A program made the translations under genes and the position numbers. The notes beneath the pieces are model-generated. The model was not told where the DNA came from. It ran no database searches and saw only the letters and a list, made by a program, of their open reading frames with translations. 64,000 bases of DNA from Halobacillus litoralis (GTDB lineage Bacteria; Bacillota; Bacilli; Bacillales; Halobacillaceae): contig NZ_WMFA01000002.1 of NCBI RefSeq assembly GCF_009856445.1, positions 434,001 through 498,000 on the forward strand. Direction: 5' to 3'. Position 1 is the first letter of the stretch. Each line of letters begins with the position of its first letter. Of the stretch, positions 8,473 to 16,898 are shown one piece after another.

Positions 8473-10415
8473 GCACTTTCATAACAGCTGTAGGTGAGGG
8501 CGTTCTGCTTGAACATGTGGTCAAGGAACTGAAGGCGCATTATGAAGTCACCTGGATACGCAGTTTGGAAATGCCGGTTCCAGAAAACACGGATCTGCTT
8601 CTCGTGTTGGAGGACGGCTGGAATCCAGCCTCCTCGATCATGGGAGAAAAGATTGCCCGGGAATATGGGATCGGTTGGCTGAGAGGTTTTGTTGCTTTTG
8701 GTGAAGGCGTCATTGGGCCGTTCGTCACCCCGGATAGCGCAGGATGTTCGCAGTGTGCGGATGTGAGGAGGATCATGACAGGAAGCGATCGCGAGGATCT
8801 TTGGAACATTCAACACACACTGCTGGAAGGGGCACAGGCAAGACAGGATGAGTGGGTATCCCGGAACGGAATCCAGCAGATGGCGTGTGTCATCTGTCAC
8901 GAGGTCAACCTTTGGAGCGAAGGGAAACGTGTCCGGACAGATCAGGCGGTCCATCTTGTCAATATGAGGACACTGGAAAACTCCCGGCATCTTTTTTTGC
9001 CAGATTCCCAGTGTCCGATGTGCAGCAGTCTGGTAGACGATTCCCCTCTCCTTGCTGAGATGCCTCTGAAGCCGAGTATGAAAATCAGTGAAGACAGCTT
9101 CCGCTCAAGGTCGATGGAAGAGTTGAGCACATTTCTGACGAAAGATTATCTCGATCCTCGTACGGGGCTTCTCAATCATAAAATGATTGATTTTGAAACT
9201 CCATTCGCGGATGTGATCGTGAATCTTCCACTCATGAACGGTAATGAAGGGTCGGCAGGGCGGACGAATTCCTACGCTGTCAGTGAAAAAACCGCTATCC
9301 TGGAAGGGTTGGAACGATTCTGCGGCATGGATCCAAAAGGCAAAAGGACGAAGGTGTATGACTGTTACAGCAACCTCGAGTCAGCTCTTAATCCTCTGGA
9401 TGTCGGCGTTCATTCTGCTGAACAGTATGCGGAGAAAGGTTTTCCTTTCACCCCTTATCATCCCGATAAGAAAATGAACTGGGTGTGGGGGTACTCGTTA
9501 TTGAAAAATACTCCGATCTTAGTACCGGAAAGGCTTGCCTACTACAGCATGGGCTGTGGAGGCGGGTACATTTTTGAAACCTCCAACGGATGTGCCATTG
9601 GGGGGAGCGGAGAAGAAGCAATTTTCCACGGCATGCTGGAAGTCCTGGAACGGGATTCTTTTCTTATGTCCTGGTATGCAGAACTTCCTCTTCCTCGTAT
9701 AGACCCCCGCTCTTCCGGTGATCAAGAGCTGCATATGATGATCGATCGGATGAAAGAGATCGCAGGTTACGACCTTTATTTATACAATGCCACGATGGAA
9801 CATGGCATCCCTTGTATCCTGACTATCATCAAGAAAAGTATAGCGGATACCGGAGATTTGAATATGATCTGTGCAGCCGGGGCTCACCTGGATCCTGTAA
9901 AAGCTGTAAAAAGTGCGGTGTTTGAAAGTGTCGGCATGATTGAACCATTAAACAAAGAGTTCAATAAGAACAAAGAGACCTATGTGAAGATGCTGCGCGA
10001 TTCTTCCCTCGTGAAAAAAATGGATGATCATGGGATGGTGTACGGACTTCCGGAGGCGGAGGAACGGTTTGGCTTTCTGTTGAATCAGGACCAGCCTCTG
10101 CAAACGTTCGAAGAAGCTTTTCAAATGAAGCGAACCCATCCTGATCTCACAGAGGATGTAAAAGGTCTATTGGAGGTTTTCCGGGAATTGAATATGGATG
10201 TCATCGCTGTAGACCAGACATCCAGCGAGTTGGCAAGGAATGGATTGCACTGCGTCAAAGTGTTGATCCCGGGGATGCTGCCTATGACTTTCGGACATCA
10301 CCTGAGACGTCTCGAGGGGCTGAACAGAGTCCTGGAAGTTCCTAAGAAGCTCGGGTACACAGATCGTCACCTTACACCCGGTGAACTCAACCCTTATCCG
10401 CATCCATTCCCTTGA
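8469..10415 (+). CDS. TOMM cyclodehydratase, leader-binding domain fused to YcaO
   Basis: ATP-dependent cyclodehydratase that turns Cys (and Ser/Thr) of the precursor into azolines. The 648-residue protein has an N-terminal E1-like partner domain with zinc-type pairs CSQC (93-96), CVIC (140-143) and CPMC (182-185), then a YcaO domain. The YcaO domain shows EGLERF (279-284) and a GGSGEEAIFHGMLEVLERD block, which supply ATP and magnesium ligands. The protein ends in NPYPHPFP; a Pro-rich PxPxP end is a hallmark of azoline-forming YcaO enzymes. The ATG at 8469 overlaps the stop of the previous gene by 4 bp, and GGGAGG lies upstream, so translation is coupled. A longer frame from 8436 has no better ribosome site. 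Confidence 0.94.
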   Translation: MSTFITAVGEGVLLEHVVKELKAHYEVTWIRSLEMPVPENTDLLLVLEDGWNPASSIMGEKIAREYGIGWLRGFVAFGEGVIGPFVTPDSAGCSQCADVRRIMTGSDREDLWNIQHTLLEGAQARQDEWVSRNGIQQMACVICHEVNLWSEGKRVRTDQAVHLVNMRTLENSRHLFLPDSQCPMCSSLVDDSPLLAEMPLKPSMKISEDSFRSRSMEELSTFLTKDYLDPRTGLLNHKMIDFETPFADVIVNLPLMNGNEGSAGRTNSYAVSEKTAILEGLERFCGMDPKGKRTKVYDCYSNLESALNPLDVGVHSAEQYAEKGFPFTPYHPDKKMNWVWGYSLLKNTPILVPERLAYYSMGCGGGYIFETSNGCAIGGSGEEAIFHGMLEVLERDSFLMSWYAELPLPRIDPRSSGDQELHMMIDRMKEIAGYDLYLYNATMEHGIPCILTIIKKSIADTGDLNMICAAGAHLDPVKAVKSAVFESVGMIEPLNKEFNKNKETYVKMLRDSSLVKKMDDHGMVYGLPEAEERFGFLLNQDQPLQTFEEAFQMKRTHPDLTEDVKGLLEVFRELNMDVIAVDQTSSELARNGLHCVKVLIPGMLPMTFGHHLRRLEGLNRVLEVPKKLGYTDRHLTPGELNPYPHPFP

Positions 10416-10434
10416 TGGCTGAAGGAGGCGTGAA

Positions 10435-11967
10435 ATGGATCTTGACCGTTTCTTATATCACCTGCAATTCCAAAGTGAACGGGTCATTCCGGCGGATTGG
10501 AAAGTCGCATGGGAGGACGCTCCACTTCCTTATAAACTCTATCAGTCTCTACACGAAATCCTGCTCGACTGTGATATTCCGCATTCGTTAAACGAGGATA
10601 CAACAACTGGACTTAAGAAGCTCAGTCATTTACTCTGGTATGTTTACGGACAGACAGGATACAGTGAAACAACCATGCCGCTGCCAGACGGGCCCGGTGA
10701 AGAAACCATCCATACGTTCCGCCGCTACGTCCCTTCGGGTGGAGGATTGTATCCAAGTGAATTGTATATCTATTTAAAAATGGAAGGTGTTCCAGACGGG
10801 ATCTACCATTATGATGCGGCTCACCACCGTCTGCATCTGATCCGGGAGGGGAATTTCGATACTTTTCTAACGGGAGCACTTGGAAATCGCTGTGATGTGT
10901 CTGAAGCGCAGGGAGTGCTTTTCGTGACGACGATGTTTTGGAAAAACTTTTTCAAATACAATCACTTCGCCTATCGTCTTCAGGGGCTGGATGCAGGAGC
11001 GCTCCTCGGTCAATGGCAGAAAGTAAGTTCACGTGCTTCCCTTTATACAAGGATATATTTTCAATTCCTCGACCGACCCATCAATCATTTGCTTGGATTG
11101 AATGACGAAGAGGAGAGCACATACGCCGTTGTGCCGTTTGCAGAAAGTCTGCAGGATCAACTGGAAAACCTGGCTGGCTCATCATGGAACAGAGACATCC
11201 CGGAAGTCGAAACCAGTCACTATCAACGTTCCATAAACGTTCTCGGTTTCCCGTACATTAAAAAAATCAATCAACAGGCCATGTTTGACTCACCCGCACA
11301 GTTCGGGGAAATCAAACCCAAAGAGGCTCATGTGAAAATGGGGCCGGCCCACCCGCTGCCGGACGGTGAACCATTGGTCTATGACCTTGCTGAGGCGTGC
11401 CGGAAGAGGCATTCGCCAGAATTGAATTTTATAAACCGCCCCATTTCTTTAAAGCAGCTCGCTTTGCTGTTGAAAGAGACGATGCAACCGTCCGGTACAG
11501 ACCTTTATGAAAAAGACGGTCGAAGCGCCCTGACGATCTATGGATGTTTTCATGGTGTCGAAGGATTGTCTGACGGCGCCTACTGCTATGATGCTGACTC
11601 GCACTCATTGCTTGAGATCCGTCAAGGGGACTTCCGTCTCCCGCTACAGAAGGCGATGAAGGTCGATAACGTCAATCTCCATCAAGTACCGATCTGTCTT
11701 CATATCATCGGTGAACGGACGCACTATAAAGAAGAGCTCGGGTACAGGGGTTACCGGATTCAGCAGATGGAAGCGGGCATACTTCTGCAACGGTTGTTGT
11801 TGACAGCCAGTGCCCTCGGTATGAATGGTCATCCGCTGCTGGGGTATGACGGGAAGGCATGTGATGATCTTTATCTGTTGAAGAAAACGGGAGAAACGAC
11901 ACTTATTCAAATCCCAATGGGCTGTTACCAACCGAAAAGCTCGCTCGTTGGGTATCTGCACACTTAA
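10435..11967 (+). CDS. SagB-type azoline dehydrogenase
   Basis: FMN-dependent dehydrogenase that oxidises azolines to aromatic thiazoles and oxazoles. At 510 residues it is a double nitroreductase-fold protein. The first half carries LLWYVYGQTG and PSGGGLYPSELYIYL (about residues 60-115). The second repeats the pattern with LALLLKET and GMNGHPLLGYD (about 340-475). This two-domain build is usual for SagB dehydrogenases of heterocycloanthracin clusters. AAGGAGG precedes the ATG, 19 bp after the cyclodehydratase stop, and a strong terminator closes the operon. No transporter, leader protease or immunity gene is seen beside it. Confidence 0.92.
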   Translation: MDLDRFLYHLQFQSERVIPADWKVAWEDAPLPYKLYQSLHEILLDCDIPHSLNEDTTTGLKKLSHLLWYVYGQTGYSETTMPLPDGPGEETIHTFRRYVPSGGGLYPSELYIYLKMEGVPDGIYHYDAAHHRLHLIREGNFDTFLTGALGNRCDVSEAQGVLFVTTMFWKNFFKYNHFAYRLQGLDAGALLGQWQKVSSRASLYTRIYFQFLDRPINHLLGLNDEEESTYAVVPFAESLQDQLENLAGSSWNRDIPEVETSHYQRSINVLGFPYIKKINQQAMFDSPAQFGEIKPKEAHVKMGPAHPLPDGEPLVYDLAEACRKRHSPELNFINRPISLKQLALLLKETMQPSGTDLYEKDGRSALTIYGCFHGVEGLSDGAYCYDADSHSLLEIRQGDFRLPLQKAMKVDNVNLHQVPICLHIIGERTHYKEELGYRGYRIQQMEAGILLQRLLLTASALGMNGHPLLGYDGKACDDLYLLKKTGETTLIQIPMGCYQPKSSLVGYLHT

Positions 11968-11990
11968 TTTATAGCTCAGGCACTTTTAAC

Positions 11991-12043
11991 GGAGGGGAAA
12001 TCTACTGTATATATGCACAGGAGATTTCCCCCTCGTTTTTTTG
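11991..12043 (+). terminator. Terminator of the azole peptide operon
   Basis: GAGGGGAAATCT and AGATTTCCCCCTC form a long stem with a loop of about 18 nt, followed by seven Ts. Confidence 0.88.
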
Positions 12044-12160
12044 TAATAAAACGTAAGTCGATGGTATGCAGCCGGATGAGAGTGGCCTGGGCAACGAGCA
12101 GGGGAGTTGTGTACAAATGCAGAGAAAGCTAGAATAATAGAGAAGAAGGGAGAGATTCAT

Positions 12161-12619
12161 ATGAACGAAGAACAGCTGTTTAAACAGATTAGTCTTGTAA
12201 GACAAGCCACATTAAAACAACTGGAAAGTGTCACAGAAGCACAGGCAGACGAGCAGCCGGAAGGATTCAGAAACACCATCCGCTGGAATATCGGCCACAT
12301 ATACGTTGTGCAAAACTCACTCCTTGCGAAATTCGGAGGCAAACCGGTCGCAACTCCATCCCGCTACATAGAGTTGTTCGCACCAGGAACAAAGCCAGCC
12401 GACTGGGAGGGGGACATCCCGTCGCTAGATGAGCTGAAGCAAGAGCTTGAAGAGCAGCCGTTGAAACTGAAGGAAGTACTGAGTGGACAGCTCGATGACG
12501 AAGCAGCTCAACCTTTCCTATCTCTGCCAACCGTTGGTGAAATCCTTAACTTCACGATCTATCATGAAGGTGTGCACACTGGTACAGTGAAAGCCTTGAA
12601 AGACAAGGCAGCTAAGTAA
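12161..12619 (+). CDS. DinB-family protein
   Basis: A 152-residue member of the DinB/YfiT-like four-helix bundle superfamily, which binds a metal through three His residues. The pattern is visible as the His of NIGHIYV and the two His of IYHEGVHTG. Members include thiol-dependent transferases (bacillithiol S-transferases) and proteins of unknown role, so substrate is not assigned. GAAGGGAGAG lies 8 bp before ATG 12161; the frame extends to 12107 without a ribosome site. It is monocistronic, with a terminator directly after it, and is independent of the azole operon. Confidence 0.8.
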   Translation: MNEEQLFKQISLVRQATLKQLESVTEAQADEQPEGFRNTIRWNIGHIYVVQNSLLAKFGGKPVATPSRYIELFAPGTKPADWEGDIPSLDELKQELEEQPLKLKEVLSGQLDDEAAQPFLSLPTVGEILNFTIYHEGVHTGTVKALKDKAAK

Positions 12620-12631
12620 ATGAAACGAAGA

Positions 12632-12664
12632 AAGCTGACTGGAGGTACTGGTCAGCTTTTTTTA
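12632..12664 (+). terminator. Terminator after the DinB gene
   Basis: AAGCTGAC and GTCAGCTT pair across GGAGGTACTG and are followed by a T-run. Confidence 0.85.
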
Positions 12665-12681
12665 AATTTCCCGACCGCACA

Positions 12682-12716
12682 CAAAAACGCCTCCATCCTT
12701 AGAGGATGAAGACGCT
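12682..12716 (-). terminator. Terminator of the formaldehyde dehydrogenase gene
   Basis: Read on the minus strand, CGTCTTCATCC pairs with GGATGGAGGCG (two G-T pairs) and is followed by TTTTTG. Confidence 0.75.
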
Positions 12717-12722
12717 ATTTCT

Positions 12723-13934
12723 TTAACTCCGGATTAAGTTATGGGGATCGAGGACAAACTTTTTCGCTGCTCCGCTATCAAACTCTTCATAACCACGGGG
12801 AGCGTCTTCTAAACCAATCACGGTTGCGTTAACGGCGTGTGCGATGTTGGCTTTTCCTTTTAAAATCGACATCATCAAGCCGCGGTGATACTGCATAACG
12901 GGTGTCTGCCCAGTCGCGAACGATTGAGCCTTTGCCCATCCAAGACCAAAGTCCAGTTTCAGTGACCCGCGCCTTGCATCCTCATCGGAAGCGCCGGGGT
13001 CTTCGGTTACGTAAAGACCGGGAATCCCTAAGCCTCCGCCAGCTTTTGTTGCGTCCATGATGTCATTCAGGACAGCAGCAGGAGCCTCCTGGTGATTATG
13101 TCCATGGGCTTCGAAACCGACACAGTCGACCGCCGCATCCACCTCAGGAACACCCAGGATCTGGTCAATCTGTTCTGTAAGATCATCATGCTCGCTGATG
13201 TTGATTGTTTCACAGCCAAAGCTGCGGGCCTGGGCCAACCGTTCTTCGATCAAATCCCCTACAATGACGGCAGACGCACCGAGCAATTGGGCGGAGTGGG
13301 CAGCGGCAAGGCCTACGGGGCCGGCTCCTGCAATGTAAACGGTCGATCCCATTTTCACTCCGGCTGTGTAGGCACCGTGAAATCCGGTAGGGAAGATGTC
13401 CGACAGCATGGTAAGATCGAGCATCTTCTCCATCGCTTCGTCTTTGTCTGGAAATTTGAGCACCTGAAAGTCAGCATAAGGAACCATCACATATTCGGCC
13501 TGACCGCCGACCCAGCCTCCCATATCCACATAACCATAAGCTGAACCCGGTCTGTCGGGATTAACGTTCAGGCAGATGTGGGTTTTTCCTTCGATACAGT
13601 TCCGGCAGCGTCCGCAGGCAATGTTGAAAGGAACAGAAACAAGGTCCCCTTTTTTGACAAATTCAACATCCCTTCCGGTTTCAATGACTTCGCCTGTAAT
13701 CTCATGGCCGAGAACAAGACCTTCTGGAGCTGTCGTTCTTCCGCGTACCATATGCTGGTCACTGCCGCAGATATTCGTCGATACGACCTTCAAAATGACC
13801 CCGTGTTCACATTTCCTCCCGACATTCTGCGGGTTTACACCTGGCCCGTCTCTCAGGACCAATTCTGGAAAATCAATCTCTTTTACCGTCACTCCACCAT
13901 TTCCTGTGTACGCTACAGCTCGGTTATTTGTCAT
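12723..13934 (-). CDS. fdhA: Glutathione-independent formaldehyde dehydrogenase (zinc alcohol dehydrogenase family)
   Basis: NAD-dependent zinc dehydrogenase of 403 residues, closest in pattern to Pseudomonas-type formaldehyde dehydrogenase (dismutase), which oxidises formaldehyde without glutathione. The catalytic zinc site is visible as CGSDQH (Cys56) and GHE (His77, Glu78). The structural zinc lobe is CGRCRNC plus HIC. The nucleotide fold is AGAGPVGL. The family insertion VDCVGFEAHGHNHQE is present. The start at 13934 is set by a GAGGAGGAG ribosome site; the frame extends to 13979 without one. The gene is monocistronic and divergent from the RsbR-like gene. A broader alcohol or aldehyde substrate cannot be excluded. 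Confidence 0.92.
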   Translation of the reverse strand: MTNNRAVAYTGNGGVTVKEIDFPELVLRDGPGVNPQNVGRKCEHGVILKVVSTNICGSDQHMVRGRTTAPEGLVLGHEITGEVIETGRDVEFVKKGDLVSVPFNIACGRCRNCIEGKTHICLNVNPDRPGSAYGYVDMGGWVGGQAEYVMVPYADFQVLKFPDKDEAMEKMLDLTMLSDIFPTGFHGAYTAGVKMGSTVYIAGAGPVGLAAAHSAQLLGASAVIVGDLIEERLAQARSFGCETINISEHDDLTEQIDQILGVPEVDAAVDCVGFEAHGHNHQEAPAAVLNDIMDATKAGGGLGIPGLYVTEDPGASDEDARRGSLKLDFGLGWAKAQSFATGQTPVMQYHRGLMMSILKGKANIAHAVNATVIGLEDAPRGYEEFDSGAAKKFVLDPHNLIRS

Positions 13935-14255
13935 TTTTCTCCTCCTCAAGGGAAATTCAAAACCAAACGATAAGGTCACGATACCTAAACTATGAGTGAT
14001 TGAGACAATGGTTAGGATATTCCCTTAATTTGGCATGAAAAACACAATTATGGAAATTCCTTCCTCGCTGTCCCCTTTCTTGTCCTAGAAGTCACGGACG
14101 AGATACCTATTTCACTTCTCAAACGAAAATAAGAAATGATAAAATATTATTAGAAAATAAGGAATTTTCTTTCTTATCTACCGTCGCTTATTGGAGATGA
14201 AAAAGTAATTCCCAAATATAAGGGGAAAAACTACAACTTGAGGAAGGGTGAAAGC
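13935..14255. other. Intergenic region between divergent genes
   Basis: About 320 bp without a gene. It must hold the promoters of fdhA (minus) and the RsbR-like gene (plus). An extended -10 candidate, TGATAAAAT at 14137-14145, fits the plus-strand gene. No operator or riboswitch was recognised. Confidence 0.5.
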
Positions 14256-15089
14256 ATGGAAGTCACTTATGATTACTCCAATCAATTGAAAGGGTTTTTC
14301 GAGAAAAACAATCAAATTTTTGAACAAATTCTATTAAACGAAGCCGTGAATGTTAAAGACAAGATTGATGATATTCTTACTGTAGGGAACATCGACCTTG
14401 TGAACAATGCCCATCACCTCGTTTTTTATATGATTGATGGGGAAGATGTAGCCTTGAGGGAATTTGCCAAAAAAGAAGGAATTGCCTGGGCGACACATGC
14501 TATTGACCTTTCATTCAAATTGGAATGGGTGCAGGCCATCCGGAGAACACTGTGGATCATGATTGAAAAATTTTATGAGATGAATGAAAATAAGCAAGTC
14601 TGTGATTTTTTTCAAATGGAACATGCCATCAATAACCGCCTCGATGAATTCTTAAATTCGTTCTTCATTAATTATTCTACATACAAAGATTCTCTCCTTA
14701 CCGCTCAACAAGAATTGGTGAAGAACCTTTCTGTTCCGATCATTCCCATCGATTCCTCGATCTGTGTACTTCCACTCATAGGGGCGATGGATACCAACCG
14801 TATAGAAATTCTGAAAGATCAAGTGTTAGTCAGAGTATCTGAATTGAGGATTGAGACATTGATCATTGATTTGTCCGGCATCGCATCCATGGATAAAGAA
14901 AGTACGGTTGAATTAATGAAAATCATTGATGGTATAGCGATGATGGGATGTAAAACGGTCATCACGGGGCTGAGGAAGGAAACGGTAAGAGAGATTACAA
15001 ATACGGGTGTAAACTTCCATAAGCAAACGAAGACCCTGGCTACTTTACAGCAAGCGTTAAGTGTATATTTTATTCAAGGAAAGAAGTAA
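14256..15089 (+). CDS. RsbR-type stressosome protein with STAS domain
   Basis: A 277-residue RsbR-family protein. RsbR paralogues form the stressosome with RsbS and pass environmental stress to the sigma-B cascade. The N-terminal half is all-helical, consistent with a haem-less globin-like sensor. The C-terminal STAS domain starts near residue 165 (PIIPIDSSICVLPLIGAMD) and contains LIIDLSGIASMDKEST, where the phosphorylated Thr of RsbR proteins lies. AGGAAGGG precedes ATG 14256. It is a stand-alone paralogue; no rsbS, rsbT or sigB gene is nearby. Confidence 0.88.
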   Translation: MEVTYDYSNQLKGFFEKNNQIFEQILLNEAVNVKDKIDDILTVGNIDLVNNAHHLVFYMIDGEDVALREFAKKEGIAWATHAIDLSFKLEWVQAIRRTLWIMIEKFYEMNENKQVCDFFQMEHAINNRLDEFLNSFFINYSTYKDSLLTAQQELVKNLSVPIIPIDSSICVLPLIGAMDTNRIEILKDQVLVRVSELRIETLIIDLSGIASMDKESTVELMKIIDGIAMMGCKTVITGLRKETVREITNTGVNFHKQTKTLATLQQALSVYFIQGKK

Positions 15090-15108
15090 ACGGAGATCGT
15101 TAAGAATG

Positions 15109-15147
15109 AAAAAGGAGAGGGAGATTTTCTACGTTCCCTCTCCTTTT
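15109..15147 (+). terminator. Terminator after the RsbR-like gene
   Basis: AAAGGAGAGGGA and TCCCTCTCCTTTT form a 12-bp stem ending in Ts. Confidence 0.85.
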
Positions 15148-15377
15148 AGGGGTGATGTTTGGCCCTCCTACTTAAGTCTTTCATCCGTAATCAATCTATG
15201 AACGTTGAATCGAAACAAATGGACGAACGTAGATTTCCTGCTCGTACCTGCAACGTGGAAGATAAAGAAATTATGGCACAAATCAGAAAAAAGTGAATTC
15301 CCGAACATTAATTATATTCATTGACCTCACCCGTTTCGATTGTTATGATTCTCCCTATCATTTCATACAAATACAGC

Positions 15378-15446
15378 ACCTTGTATAAGTTCAGGAATAT
15401 GGCCTGGACGTTTCTACCAGCTACCGGAAATGGCTCGTCTACAAGG
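15378..15446 (+). promoter_or_regulatory. Purine riboswitch aptamer (guanine/hypoxanthine class)
   Basis: The P1 arms CCTTGTA and TACAAGG enclose the purine-riboswitch core: AATATGGCCTGGACG, the conserved TTTCTACC, and a third stem with CTACCGGAAATGGCT. The loop sequences match the kissing-loop pattern of the class. The base in the J3/1 position that pairs with the ligand reads as C (TCTA in place of the usual ACTA), which points to guanine rather than adenine. It lies before a terminator and an AzgA-type purine permease, so excess purine should stop transcription. Confidence 0.9.
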
Positions 15447-15479
15447 GAGGGAACGTCTATGTTCCTTTCCTTAGGTATA

Positions 15480-15508
15480 AGCACCGGTAGATGGCCGGTG
15501 CTTTTTTC
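15480..15508 (+). terminator. Riboswitch-controlled terminator
   Basis: AGCACCGG and CCGGTGCT pair across TAGATGG and are followed by TTTTTT, 20 bp before the permease ribosome site. It is the expected expression platform of the purine aptamer. Confidence 0.88.
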
Positions 15509-15528
15509 GTTTTATAGGAGGGAACATC

Positions 15529-16821
15529 ATGAGAAACTTTTTTCAATTCAAAGAACGTGAAACGAACTTTCAAAAAGAAACACTCGCAGGAGTAACGACG
15601 TTTCTTTCCATGGCTTATATACTAGTCGTCAATCCGATCATCTTAAGTCAGGCAGGGATGGACAAGGGGGCGCTTTTCACAGCGACCGCTTTATCCGCGA
15701 TTGTCGGCTCGCTGTTGATTGGACTCCTTGCCAACTTCCCTGTAGGGATTGCGCCGAGTATGGGGTTGAACTCTTTCTTCACCTTTTCGGTCGTGATTGG
15801 AATGGGGATTGAGTGGCAGGTCGCTTTAACCGGTGTCTTTATTGCGGGTATTATCTTTATGATTCTAAGTCTTCTGAAGATCCGGGAAAAAATCATCAAT
15901 GTGATTCCGAAAGATTTAAAACATGCGATAGCGGGAGGCATCGGCTTTTTCATCGCGTTCATTGGCTTGAAAAATGCCGGCATCGTCGTTGGGAACGAAG
16001 AGACATTCGTATCCATCGGACAACTGACTTCTCCAACGACGGCTCTTGCTGCGTTCGGCTTTATCGTTACGCTGATGATGCTTGTCCGTGGGATCCGCGG
16101 GGGCATTTTTTACGGAATTGTCATCACCAGCATCATCGGTATGATTGTTGGCCTGGTGGATGTGCCTCAATCGGTTGTCGGGAATATCCCAAGCCTTGAG
16201 CCAACTTTCGGCGTTGTTTTTCAGCATCTGGGGGATATCTTCAGACCGGAAGTCTTAGCCGTTATTTTCACCTTCTTATTTGTTGCATTCTTTGATACGG
16301 CAGGAGCTCTGATTGCGGTAGCCAGTCAGGCAGGAATTATGAAAGACAACAAAATTCCAAACGCTGGCCGTGCGCTATTGGCTGACTCTACGTCCGGAGT
16401 GGCAGGAGCGATCTTCGGGACGTCGACGACCGCTTCCTTCGTTGAATCGTCCGCGGGAGTTGCTGTTGGCGGCCGTACAGGGTTTACGAGTGTCGTCATT
16501 TCCATCTGTTTCTTCATTGCGTTGTTCTTTTCACCTATCCTTGGTGTCATCACACCCGAAGTGACAGCACCTGCACTCATCATCGTCGGTGCACTCATGG
16601 CGACAGAAGTGAAAGAAATCGACTGGAGCCGATTTGAAATCGTTGTGCCGGCGTTCGTTACGATCATCATGATGCCGCTCACGTTCAGTGTCGCTACAGG
16701 TATTGCACTTGGTTTTATTCTTTATCCATTCGCTATGATTGCGAAACGGGACTGGAAACAGGTACACCCGATTATGTACACGCTTGGCGGACTCTTTATT
16801 ATGTACTTTGTATTTTTATAA
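15529..16821 (+). CDS. pbuG: Hypoxanthine/guanine permease, AzgA-type NCS2 family
   Basis: Membrane permease of 430 residues with 12-14 predicted helices that imports hypoxanthine and guanine by proton symport. It belongs to the AzgA/PbuG branch: the start FQFKERETNFQKETLAGV, the MAYILVVNP segment, GIAPSMGLNSFF and the GTSTTASFVESSAGVAVGGRTG loop are all characteristic. Length agrees with PbuG. AGGAGGGA precedes the ATG. A purine riboswitch and terminator in the leader show feedback control by guanine-type purines. A perfect bidirectional terminator separates it from the convergent peroxiredoxin gene. PbuG and PbuO cannot be told apart here. Confidence 0.93.
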   Translation: MRNFFQFKERETNFQKETLAGVTTFLSMAYILVVNPIILSQAGMDKGALFTATALSAIVGSLLIGLLANFPVGIAPSMGLNSFFTFSVVIGMGIEWQVALTGVFIAGIIFMILSLLKIREKIINVIPKDLKHAIAGGIGFFIAFIGLKNAGIVVGNEETFVSIGQLTSPTTALAAFGFIVTLMMLVRGIRGGIFYGIVITSIIGMIVGLVDVPQSVVGNIPSLEPTFGVVFQHLGDIFRPEVLAVIFTFLFVAFFDTAGALIAVASQAGIMKDNKIPNAGRALLADSTSGVAGAIFGTSTTASFVESSAGVAVGGRTGFTSVVISICFFIALFFSPILGVITPEVTAPALIIVGALMATEVKEIDWSRFEIVVPAFVTIIMMPLTFSVATGIALGFILYPFAMIAKRDWKQVHPIMYTLGGLFIMYFVFL

Positions 16822-16835
16822 TTCTCCTATCTATG

Positions 16836-16885
16836 AAAAAAGATCTGTCTCGCGCTTTGATGAAGCGCGAGACAGATCTTTTTTG
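16836..16885. terminator. Bidirectional terminator between pbuG and the peroxiredoxin gene
   Basis: A perfect stem of about 22 bp (AAAAAAGATCTGTCTCGCGC with its complement) with A- and T-runs on both sides can serve the two convergent genes. Confidence 0.93.
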
Positions 16886-16898
16886 TTTCATCCCTCGA

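Noticed and set aside
13092-13544. 150-residue plus-strand frame opposite fdhA
   Set aside because: It is antisense to a clear enzyme, without a ribosome site.
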